The translations under genes and the position numbers were made by a program. From Candidatus Nanopelagicales bacterium (lineage in GTDB: Bacteria > Actinomycetota > Actinomycetes > S36-B12): a stretch of 33,302 bases of DNA. This document shows, piece after piece, positions 1-10,126 of the stretch. Location: positions 1-33,302 of the forward strand of contig JAPKAV010000014.1 of assembly GCA_028825115.1 (NCBI GenBank), read 5' to 3'. The notes under the pieces are model-generated. The model was not told the origin of the DNA. It worked only from the letters and a program-made list of their open reading frames with translations, and searched no databases. Every line of letters starts with the position of its first letter. Position 1 is the stretch's first letter.

Positions 1-54
1 AAATTTACCTTCTCCTTCTTTGAACTTAGCCACTACTAACATTTCTTTTTCCAT
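1..54 (-). CDS. 5' end of an unidentified minus-strand gene (partial)
   Basis: An ATG on the minus strand at 54 opens a frame that runs without a stop for 18 codons to the window edge (MEKEMLVVAKFKEGEGKF). A clear ribosome binding site, GAAAGGA, lies at 60-66 on the minus strand, five bases before the ATG, which is why I accept so short a piece. The beta-strand-like start followed by a charged loop is reminiscent of antibiotic biosynthesis monooxygenase (ABM) type proteins, but this is only an impression from 18 residues. The rest of the gene lies outside the window. Confidence 0.55.
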   Translation of the reverse strand, partial: MEKEMLVVAKFKEGEGKF

Positions 55-399
55 TGTTTTCCTTTCGCTTATTAACTGTTCAAATTGCACTTCAGAATAA
101 ATCACACAAGTTATACCTGCAATTCCAAAATGTACGGAGTAGCAAAAGGCGGAGTGAGTGGCTGCATCGAATGTGATCAGCGCACGCCGCTACCTTGCGC
201 AAACCCCGGTGGTCACCCTGAAATCCTGTTATAGGTAAAATCAAATTTGTTGTGATTTTATGAAAACGCTAAATAATTTCTCGTTGATATTCACGTTGAT
301 TTTCGGACAGAGTGGCCGAGTAAACGAGTAGATCTCGATATTACGAATGCAAATAACTGCAAGGTTAATCCATCTCTCATCTATATTAAAGGAGAACGC
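55..399. promoter_or_regulatory. Divergent intergenic region with a weak candidate promoter
   Basis: About 345 bases separate the minus-strand partial gene from the secreted protein. No open frame with a credible start was seen. A possible plus-strand promoter is TTGTTG at 247-252, a 17-base spacer, and TAAATA at 270-275, which would leave a leader of about 120 bases. A near repeat CGTTGATATTCA / CGTTGATTTTCG lies at about 283-306. The ribosome binding site AAAGGAG sits at 388-394. The promoter call is weak. Confidence 0.3.
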
Positions 400-822
400 A
401 TGAGTCGTTCACGAAAAATTGCAGCATCGGTAATCCTCACAGGAGGTCTTGTGCTTTCCGGTGTTGCCGCCCCAGCAATGGCAGCAACAGGTCCAGCCAA
501 GAAGCACGCTAAAGAAGTCTCTACCGTCTACTACGAGTTTGGCAAGGCTTACGGCAAAGGGGTGAAAGCCTTTGCTAATAGTGATCCTAAGTCGAATGCT
601 CAAATATGTCAGAATTTTACCGACGGCGGTACCAATAAAAAAGGCCAGAACGTAGCAACAATTCAGGCACTAGAGTCCTGGAACGACAAGAAAAACAATG
701 TCACGGTGAATGGCAAGCCTTGGCGCAAAATCGTCAACAAGACTCATTTTATTGGGATGTATACGGAACTGTTGAAGTGGCGTTGCTCCGGATCAGGTGG
801 AACACCTCGCACATTTAAATAA
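400..822 (+). CDS. Small secreted protein of unknown function
   Basis: This 140-residue protein starts at ATG 400, five bases after AAAGGAG. It has a textbook Sec signal peptide: basic MSRSRK, a hydrophobic core (about 8-24), and an AMA cleavage site at 26-28, giving a mature protein of about 112 residues. The mature part is lysine-rich and polar and contains exactly two cysteines (C70 and C129), which could form one disulfide after export. No known family is recognised. The C-terminal half has an aromatic, helical look (around the MYTELLKWRC segment). It appears monocistronic: an upstream gap of about 345 bases and a strong hairpin terminator directly after the stop. Secretion is well supported; function is unknown. 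Confidence 0.8.
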   Translation: MSRSRKIAASVILTGGLVLSGVAAPAMAATGPAKKHAKEVSTVYYEFGKAYGKGVKAFANSDPKSNAQICQNFTDGGTNKKGQNVATIQALESWNDKKNNVTVNGKPWRKIVNKTHFIGMYTELLKWRCSGSGGTPRTFK

Positions 823-837
823 CACATCTAAATGCAT

Positions 838-886
838 AAAAGAGCGGTCCGGAGATGCTGTGGAAAGCATCCCGGTCCGCTCTTTT
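838..886. terminator. Strong bidirectional rho-independent terminator
   Basis: Long inverted repeat: AAAAGAGCGGTCCGG pairs with CCGGTCCGCTCTTTT across one T-T mismatch, and the stem continues through GATGCT/AGCATC around a six-base loop GTGGAA. The plus strand ends in CTTTT and the minus-strand reading also ends in CTTTT, so it can stop transcription from both sides. It follows the secreted-protein stop at 822 by 15 bases. Confidence 0.85.
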
Positions 887-900
887 CATCTCCTGAACAA

Positions 901-1182
901 TTAGAACCCGACATGCTCGCATTCACCGGTAGGCCCGACCGTCAAGCCCAAACGTGGGACACCACAGGGTTCCTCAATGCTTGGGCTAACGAATTCGGTG
1001 TTGACCCACCCGATGCCGTGATTAGCTCCGACAGTGAAGCAGTCATCACCATTAATCAACCCACACTGTTTACCGATGATTTGCAATGTGAGTCGGGTGC
1101 CGCTCATTGGTGTGTTGAGTTGGCAACGTACGACGAATTGGAAAATATTGATTTAATAGTTGGCTGTCTCTCTGAGGAGTAG
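901..1182. other. Ambiguous coding region: two codon-aligned antisense open frames
   Basis: Two frames overlap back to back. On the plus strand a frame ending at 1182 could start at ATG 912 (90 residues, acidic C-terminus ending LSEE). An earlier ATG at 832 is implausible because it would run through the terminator hairpin. On the minus strand ATG 1107 to a stop at 901 gives 68 residues with four cysteines (ending ECEHVGF), and this stop lies 15 bases from the shared terminator, as expected of a convergent gene. Neither start has a Shine-Dalgarno sequence. Because the frames are codon-aligned, their RNY codon bias is the same and does not discriminate. I cannot choose between them, and neither may be real. 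Confidence 0.3.
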
Positions 1183-1560
1183 GCGCGCCTGATCGCCCCA
1201 CAGCGGGTGCGCTACCGATCGTGGTGGCTCACCCACCGTGGTGGGGTTGAATCGTTATTGGGCCCGGGGGTGGTGCGTACTTGCCGTGAGCGGCCGGGGG
1301 CCGCTACGCAGGCGGGTGCACCGGGTAGGCGATGTTGAGGTGGCGGATCACGTACACCCAGTACCTGGTTTCACCTCCCTTACGGCCCGCGAGATGGCCC
1401 AGTCCTTGCGTGAACCACATGTACCCGTTGTGGACCGTTTCAAGGTCGGTCCTTACTATCTTGAGGGTTTTACCTTTAGCCCCGTGGGGGCGCGCCTCGT
1501 TGGTGTGTTGCACTCGCATTACCAACATACTGCCTTAAATATTCAACATACTGTCTAAAT
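1183..1560. other. GC-rich stretch of uncertain coding status upstream of groES
   Basis: Roughly 1185-1330 is markedly richer in G and C than its surroundings and holds two short inverted repeats: CCCACC-GT-GGTGGG at 1232-1245 and GCGGCC-GGG-GGCCGC at 1290-1304. A plus-strand frame from GTG 1238 to 1558 (106 residues) and a minus-strand frame 1528-1304 (74 residues) cross it. The minus frame has mostly G- or C-ending codons in its second half (segment GYMWFTQGLGHLAGR), unlike the neighbours. Neither has a Shine-Dalgarno sequence or a recognisable family. It may be a decayed foreign gene. Confidence 0.3.
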
Positions 1561-1587
1561 CTGGCACTCGGTTTGACAGAGTGCTAA
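1561..1587 (+). promoter_or_regulatory. CIRCE operator 1 (HrcA binding site)
   Basis: CTGGCACTC, nine bases, GAGTGCTAA: seven of nine consensus bases in the left arm and all nine in the right arm of the CIRCE element TTAGCACTC-N9-GAGTGCTAA. CIRCE is the operator of the heat-shock repressor HrcA. The -35 hexamer of the groES promoter lies inside its spacer. Confidence 0.93.
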
Positions 1588-1601
1588 CTGTTGCGTAATA
1601 T
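1573..1601 (+). promoter_or_regulatory. groES-groEL promoter
   Basis: A perfect -35 TTGACA at 1573-1578, a 17-base spacer, and a -10 TAATAT at 1596-1601 (four of six). Transcription would start near 1608, at the left edge of the second CIRCE element. The -35 sits within CIRCE 1, so HrcA bound at either site would block RNA polymerase. Confidence 0.85.
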
Positions 1602-1605
1602 TTGT

Positions 1606-1632
1606 TTGGCACTCTCACCATGTGAGTGCTAA
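1606..1632 (+). promoter_or_regulatory. CIRCE operator 2 (HrcA binding site)
   Basis: TTGGCACTC, nine bases, GAGTGCTAA: eight of nine left-arm and all nine right-arm consensus positions. It begins 45 bases after CIRCE 1 and covers the predicted transcription start, so it is also part of the mRNA leader. Confidence 0.93.
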
Positions 1633-1671
1633 CTCTAAGACCCAATTAGTACGACCCAATTATTCGTAATC

Positions 1672-1694
1672 GCGCCCAGCTTTCGGGCTGGCGC
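1672..1694 (+). promoter_or_regulatory. Hairpin in the groES 5' leader
   Basis: GCGCCCAGC and GCTGGCGC form an eight-pair stem with one bulged C and a TTTCGG loop. It ends ten bases before the GGAGG ribosome binding site (1704-1708). It could stabilise the leader. No role in translation control can be shown from sequence. Confidence 0.45.
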
Positions 1695-1716
1695 CCACGA
1701 GCCGGAGGAATAAACC

Positions 1717-2016
1717 GTGTCGGTTTCCATTAAGCCCCTAGAAGATCGCATTTTGGTACAAACGCTTGAAGCGGAGCAAACGACCGCCTCAGGACTTGTT
1801 ATCCCTGACACCGCGAAGGAAAAGCCCCAAGAGGGCAAGGTTCTCGCAGTAGGCCCAGGTCGTTTTGACGAAGATGGCGATAAGCGTATCCCCTTGGACA
1901 TCAAGGTCAACGATGTTGTCATTTACAGCAAGTATGGCGGCACCGAAGTGAAGTACGACGGCCAAGAGTACTTGCTGCTGTCTGCTCGCGACGTGCTTGC
2001 AATCGTCGAGAAGTAA
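1717..2016 (+). CDS. groES: Co-chaperonin GroES (Hsp10)
   Basis: GroES forms the seven-subunit lid of the GroEL folding chamber in the cytoplasm. The 99-residue length is normal. The mobile loop that contacts GroEL is at about 17-35 with the hydrophobic edge GLVIP at 26-30, and the C-terminal half contains the conserved YSKYGG segment at 70-75. The start is GTG 1717, eight bases after GGAGG. It is the first gene of the operon with groEL, and two CIRCE operators flank its promoter, so HrcA repression and heat induction are expected. Identification is secure. Confidence 0.98.
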   Translation: MSVSIKPLEDRILVQTLEAEQTTASGLVIPDTAKEKPQEGKVLAVGPGRFDEDGDKRIPLDIKVNDVVIYSKYGGTEVKYDGQEYLLLSARDVLAIVEK

Positions 2017-2059
2017 ATCTACGAAGTAACTTCTCGCGCCTGTTGCTTGATTGTTTGGT

Positions 2060-2093
2060 GAGCCCCGCGAATCCTTTCGGAGCCGCGGGGCTC
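2060..2093 (+). terminator. Intercistronic hairpin between groES and groEL
   Basis: GAGCCCCGCG and CGCGGGGCTC form a perfect ten-pair stem, with an inner TCC/GGA pairing around TTTC. No run of T follows, so this is probably a partial attenuator or RNA-processing/stability element within the operon rather than a full terminator. It could make groES and groEL levels differ. Confidence 0.6.
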
Positions 2094-2139
2094 ATCTCAA
2101 TAAAAAGACTCGATAAATGATTTTCCGCTAGCTAACTGA

Positions 2140-3771
<1,632 letters not shown>

Positions 3772-3803
3772 TGAATAACTATTGCATCTTTATATAAGTG
3801 AAT

Positions 3804-3834
3804 GGCGGGACCGGTGACCCGGCCCCGCCCTTTT
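3804..3834 (+). terminator. Rho-independent terminator of groES-groEL
   Basis: GGCGGG-A-CCGG, loop TGAC, CCGG-C-CCCGCC (one A-C mismatch) followed by CTTTT. It begins 33 bases after the groEL stop and lies between groEL and the convergent whiB-type gene. Confidence 0.9.
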
Positions 3835-3849
3835 CTTATGAATGGTTGA

Positions 3850-4203
3850 TTAGGAAGCGGTTGCAACCTGAACTTGGGGAACGTTCGTGACAGCGGTGGT
3901 CTCCTTGTCAAGGGCCGCATTTGATGCCAAGCGACCCGCGTAGATGTCCTCACGATCGTCTTCGGTGAGCCCACCCCACACCCCGTAGGGCTCTTTGACG
4001 GCGAGGGCGTGCTGGGCGCACTGCAACCTAACCGGGCAGGCCCCGCAGATTGCTTTTGCCGCTGCGTCCCGATTAACGCGGGCCGGCCCACGCTCGCCTT
4101 CAGGGTGGAAAAACACGTTGGGATCTTCGCCTCGGCACAGACCAATGAGCTGCCAGTCCCAAATATCCGCATTGGGTCCGGGTAGCCGGGATATGTCAGC
4201 CAT
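3850..4203 (-). CDS. whiB3: WhiB-family iron-sulfur regulator, WhiB3/WhiD type
   Basis: WhiB-like proteins bind a redox- and NO-sensitive [4Fe-4S] cluster and act with the sigma factor at promoters. Here the four cluster cysteines are C23, C53, C56 and C62 (C-X29-C-X2-C-X5-C), followed by the GVWGG turn at 74-78 and a basic/acidic tail. The N-terminal LPGPNADIW segment and FFHPEGERG are features I associate with WhiB3 of mycobacteria and WhiD of Streptomyces. In Mycobacterium tuberculosis whiB3 likewise lies next to groEL1-groES and near guaB2-guaB3, which supports the subfamily. The start ATG at 4203 follows AAGGAG by five bases. The C-terminal extension after about residue 92 is low in complexity. 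Confidence 0.95.
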   Translation of the reverse strand: MADISRLPGPNADIWDWQLIGLCRGEDPNVFFHPEGERGPARVNRDAAAKAICGACPVRLQCAQHALAVKEPYGVWGGLTEDDREDIYAGRLASNAALDKETTAVTNVPQVQVATAS

Positions 4204-4237
4204 GATGACTCCTTGCTCGTCGCTTGATTAGAGTTGA

Positions 4238-4267
4238 ATAATACAAATCGTTTCATAGGTTGGTCAA
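4238..4267 (-). promoter_or_regulatory. Promoter of the whiB3-like gene
   Basis: On the minus strand, -35 TTGACC (plus 4262-4267), an 18-base spacer, and -10 TATTAT (plus 4238-4243, five of six). This predicts transcription from about 4231 and a leader of some 28 bases that includes the AAGGAG site. Confidence 0.7.
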
Positions 4268-4331
4268 TATAAAAGGGGGTGATGTCAGTCACAAGATGCG
4301 TAGATGACCGTGATGCCTCACAATATTAGCG

Positions 4332-5306
4332 ATGCAAGCGATAACAAATACTCAATTTGAGGCTGGCAGCCTGTGGGTCAGCGTGGCCGTTGCGGCTCGT
4401 AGGTTGGGGATAGCGCCCGCTACTTTGCGCACCTGGGATCGACGCTATGGATTGGGACCAAGTCAACGCGAGGGGGGATCTCACCGGCGTTACTCGGTGG
4501 TGGATCTAGCCCGGCTGGATTACATGGCTGCTCTGATCCGTTCGGGAAGCTCGCCGGCGCAGGCTGCTGCCGCAGCACTGGCCCGCACATTTACTCCTGA
4601 AGAATGTGCACCAATCGCTTCCCGGCCGGCGACGGTGATTGGGGGTGGTGCTGCACGAGGTCGAATTGGCGGCGGCAATGTGGTGGCAACGCCGGGAGGA
4701 GACCGCAGGGCTCGAGGATTGGCAAAGTCAGCAAGCGCAATTGATCAGACTGCCTGCGCATCCATTATTGATGAGTCATTGCAAGAAATTGGTGTGATAC
4801 CCACGTGGGAGGAACTGCTGGTGCCGGTATTGAAAAGCATCGGCGACATGTGGGAGCTTCGCGAGTGCGGAATTGAAGTGGAGCATGTTCTTTCCACGGC
4901 CGTTCAAGTCGAGCTATCCGCTTTCGCCTTCAAGACCGCCACGCAAGCGTCCCGCGGAACAGTGCTTTTGGGAGCGGTCGCAGGAGACGATCACCAGTTG
5001 CCACTCTGGGCGGTGGGAGCGGCTTTGGCCGAGCAGGGAATTCGATTCGTTCATCTGGGCGGTGGGTTACCCCTGGAAAGCCTGGGCGATGTGATCTCGC
5101 GCACTGGTCCCAGCGGGGTCTTTCTGTGGTCACAACTCCAAGGCTCCGCTGACGCCGACCGCCTGGCTGGGCTTCCTTCCCTTCGTCCGAACCCAAGAAT
5201 TGTGATCGGGGGGCCTGGCTGGCGAAATGCGCCCCCCAGAGGGGTCTATGTAGCCGATAGTCTGGGCGGTGCAGTCGCGCTCATGAGTGAAATCATCGCC
5301 GGCTAG
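4332..5306 (+). CDS. MerR-type regulator with CarH-like B12-binding domain
   Basis: A 324-residue protein. An N-terminal MerR-type winged helix spans about 15-85 (recognition segment TLRTWDRRYG). A Gly/Ala-rich linker (about 95-135) follows. The C-terminal half matches cobalamin-binding regulators: a four-helix cap at about 140-205 carrying W174-x9-E184-H185, then a Rossmann-type domain with D219-x-H221. The W-x9-EH motif is the hallmark of CarH, the adenosylcobalamin photoreceptor that represses carotenoid genes in the dark. The canonical Gly after the histidine (DxHxxG) is Pro224 here. No Shine-Dalgarno sequence precedes ATG 4332; an A/T-rich hexamer AATATT at 4322-4327 may drive a leaderless mRNA. 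It is divergent from whiB and 28 bases before guaB. Confidence 0.85.
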   Translation: MQAITNTQFEAGSLWVSVAVAARRLGIAPATLRTWDRRYGLGPSQREGGSHRRYSVVDLARLDYMAALIRSGSSPAQAAAAALARTFTPEECAPIASRPATVIGGGAARGRIGGGNVVATPGGDRRARGLAKSASAIDQTACASIIDESLQEIGVIPTWEELLVPVLKSIGDMWELRECGIEVEHVLSTAVQVELSAFAFKTATQASRGTVLLGAVAGDDHQLPLWAVGAALAEQGIRFVHLGGGLPLESLGDVISRTGPSGVFLWSQLQGSADADRLAGLPSLRPNPRIVIGGPGWRNAPPRGVYVADSLGGAVALMSEIIAG

Positions 5307-5325
5307 CCTAAGGTTTTCACCCTGA

Positions 5326-7937
<2,612 letters not shown>

Positions 7938-7939
7938 TC

Positions 7940-9475
7940 ATGGCCGGGGTTGTAGAAGACCTGGATTACTGGTCGCGGGTGAACCGGTTAGCGACTAACA
8001 CCACTGGTGATTACATCACCATCACATCTCCCTACGGCGACACATTGTATTCAGTAGCGCTATCTAGTGAGAGTGATGTTTGCACTGCCGTGCACACGGC
8101 AAAAGTGGCTCAAGTGGCGTGGGAGAGCCTCAGCCTGAGGAATCGCGCAAGAGTATTCCTGCGTTTTCATGACTTGGTGCTCGCGCATAAAGACGAACTT
8201 TTAGACTTGATTCAGTGGGAGACGGGGAAAGCTCGACGCGACGCTAATGAGGAACTGCTGGACGTCACACTCAATGCACGTTACTACGCCCGGCACTTGA
8301 GGGCACTGAAAAACCGTAAACACTCGGGCGCTTTTCCCTTATTGATTAGCGCAATTGAGCGCCATGTTCCAGTTGGTGTGGTGGGGATTATTGCTCCATG
8401 GAATTATCCACTCACCCTTGCGGTGAGTGATGCGATCCCGGCGCTACTGGCTGGTAATTCAGTTGTGCTAAAGCCGGATCCACTGACATCAGCCACGGCG
8501 CTTTACGTAATCGATTTGCTGTATCGTGCTGGATTGCCCGAGGGGCTATTTGGTGTCGTGATCGGTGACGGGGAAACACTGGGAATATCACTGATCAGTG
8601 AAGTGAATTTTCTCATGTTCACCGGCTCCACCGCAGTGGGTCGAATTGTTGCTGCTCAATGTGGCGAACAACTTATTGGTGCGGCATTGGAACTTGGTGG
8701 TAAGAACGCCATGATCATACGTGCCGATGCCGATGTTAACAAAGCCGCTGAGATCGCCACTCGGGCATGTTTTGGTAATACTGGTCAACTCTGCGTCAGT
8801 ATTGAACGACTTTACGTGCACGAAAGTATCGAGCAAGCATTCATTGAATCGTTCGTGCACAAAACCCGCGAAATGACGTACCAGGACAGCGTGGGTTGGG
8901 GAGGTTCTTTCGGACCGCTGATTAGCCCATTTCATGCGGCTCGAGTCATGGCATTTATTTCTGATGCCCGCGAAAAAGGCGCCAAAATTCTCACTGGCGG
9001 TGAATTGGCAGGTGCTGCCACGATCGCTCCAACCATCATGACCGGAGTCACTGAGCAAATGAATCTGTGCCGAGATGAAATATTCGGCCCCGTGGTTGCG
9101 GTCAGTGCTTTCGCGAGCGATAGCGAGGCGATTGAGTTGGCAAATGATTCAGAGTACGGCCTCAACGCAAGCGTGATCTCCAAGAACAGGAAAGTTGCCC
9201 TCGCAATCGCCAGGGAACTTCACGCAGGGACGGTTAATGTCAATGAAGGCTATGCGACTTCCTGGTCAACCCTCGGTTCGCCGATGGGCGGTTTTGGTGC
9301 GTCAGGTCTTGGCCGCAGGCACGGGATAGCAGGCATTTTGCAATACACGCAGTCACAAACAATTGCTACCCAAAATGCATTGGGATTTGGTCCACCATTT
9401 GGTCTTAGTGATGAAAAGTGGGGGAATCTACTCACCGCGTCTTTGGGAGCAATGAAAAAAATCGGCTGGCGCTAA
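7940..9475 (+). CDS. gabD2: Succinate-semialdehyde dehydrogenase (GabD2-like ALDH)
   Basis: A 511-residue aldehyde dehydrogenase. Catalytic elements are present: PWNYP with N155, ELGGKN with E251, and nucleophile C285 in NTGQLCVS; FTGS at 227-230 is the coenzyme-binding turn. Its overall blocks resemble the actinobacterial succinic-semialdehyde dehydrogenase GabD2, which oxidises succinate semialdehyde to succinate with NADP+ and so can feed the TCA cycle. Substrate is inferred from similarity. Its ATG lies two bases after the guaB3 stop and has no own ribosome binding site, so it is probably coupled to guaB3. Confidence 0.87.
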   Translation: MAGVVEDLDYWSRVNRLATNTTGDYITITSPYGDTLYSVALSSESDVCTAVHTAKVAQVAWESLSLRNRARVFLRFHDLVLAHKDELLDLIQWETGKARRDANEELLDVTLNARYYARHLRALKNRKHSGAFPLLISAIERHVPVGVVGIIAPWNYPLTLAVSDAIPALLAGNSVVLKPDPLTSATALYVIDLLYRAGLPEGLFGVVIGDGETLGISLISEVNFLMFTGSTAVGRIVAAQCGEQLIGAALELGGKNAMIIRADADVNKAAEIATRACFGNTGQLCVSIERLYVHESIEQAFIESFVHKTREMTYQDSVGWGGSFGPLISPFHAARVMAFISDAREKGAKILTGGELAGAATIAPTIMTGVTEQMNLCRDEIFGPVVAVSAFASDSEAIELANDSEYGLNASVISKNRKVALAIARELHAGTVNVNEGYATSWSTLGSPMGGFGASGLGRRHGIAGILQYTQSQTIATQNALGFGPPFGLSDEKWGNLLTASLGAMKKIGWR

Positions 9476-9625
9476 AATTACTAGCCGGAGAGGAACGGTC
9501 CGATGCGTTTGATCCTCTTGCCTCACAAACCTCAAAGGTGACCTCAAGTGACCTCCGTTCGAGGATCTCTATCCGGGGAGTCGGGAAAGCGTTCCCAAGT
9601 TAAGCGTCAACAGGAAAAGCACTCA
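9476..9625 (+). other. Short intergenic region with a possible ABC-ATPase N-terminal remnant
   Basis: Between two convergent genes, a frame that can start at GTG 9537 reads DLRSRISIRGVGKAFPS before a stop (ending at 9603). ISIRGVGKAFP looks like the first beta strand of an ABC transporter ATPase, but no Walker A follows. The near repeat GTGACCTCAAGTGACCTC lies at about 9538-9555. Too little remains for a firm call. Confidence 0.25.
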
Positions 9626-10060
9626 CTACACAAGTTTAAGGGCACCGTTGCCCAAAAGTACTTCCTTGTCTTTGAGAATCGACCATTCCACGTCCGTAAA
9701 AATTCGAGAATAAATAATGAATCTCAGACCTTCAGGAGTCTCTAGGGAAAAGCCGCCACCTCGGCCAGGCACCGCATCGATGGTTATATGTGTGTGTTTC
9801 CAATATTCAAATTGTTCTAACGAAATCCAGACCTGTATTGGTTCTTCAATCTGATCTATGACGAGCTCGCCGAGTAATACATCAGCGCCACCAACTCTGA
9901 ACTCGCCTACGGGGTAACACATTGGCGATGAACCATCACAGCAGCCACCTGATTGATGAAACATCAGTGGACCGTTACCCGATGTAAGTTTGCGAAGCAA
10001 ATCATTGGCGCTTTCAGTGGAACCAATGCGTGGTGGAAGATCAAGATAGGTGAGCGACAT
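9626..10060 (-). CDS. DUF779 family protein, aldehyde-dehydrogenase partner
   Basis: A 144-residue protein of the DUF779 family: PLMFHQSGGCCDGSSPMCYP at 31-50 contains the C40-C41 pair and C48, and VPGRGGGFSLE lies at 97-107. The conserved His and Cys residues suggest metal binding or redox chemistry, but the family has no proven activity that I can name. DUF779 genes are habitually found next to ExaC/AldB-type aldehyde dehydrogenases, and here it follows one by 66 bases on the same strand. The start at 10060 has only a poor ribosome binding site, and a strong hairpin lies just upstream. Confidence 0.9.
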   Translation of the reverse strand: MSLTYLDLPPRIGSTESANDLLRKLTSGNGPLMFHQSGGCCDGSSPMCYPVGEFRVGGADVLLGELVIDQIEEPIQVWISLEQFEYWKHTHITIDAVPGRGGGFSLETPEGLRFIIYSRIFTDVEWSILKDKEVLLGNGALKLV

Positions 10061-10084
10061 AAATTTCGACTACTTTCATTTTAT

Positions 10085-10118
10085 GAAGTGCGGAAGACCC
10101 GAAGGTCTCCCGCACTTC
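10085..10118 (-). terminator. Intercistronic hairpin between aldehyde dehydrogenase and DUF779
   Basis: GAAGTGCGGAAGACC, loop CGAA, GGTCTCCCGCACTTC form a 15-pair stem with one mismatch. No T run follows in either direction. On the minus strand it lies directly after the dehydrogenase stop, so it may act as a partial terminator or 3'-end stabiliser that lowers DUF779 expression. Confidence 0.65.
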
Positions 10119-10126
10119 TCATGATT

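Noticed and set aside
832-912. Plus-strand start at ATG 832 for the frame ending at 1182
   Set aside because: It would translate through the terminator hairpin at 838-886, has no ribosome binding site, and the N-terminal residues encode the stem sequence.
9548-9745. 65-residue plus-strand frame over the DUF779 gene
   Set aside because: It is antisense to the C-terminus of a well-recognised DUF779 protein and has no own signals.
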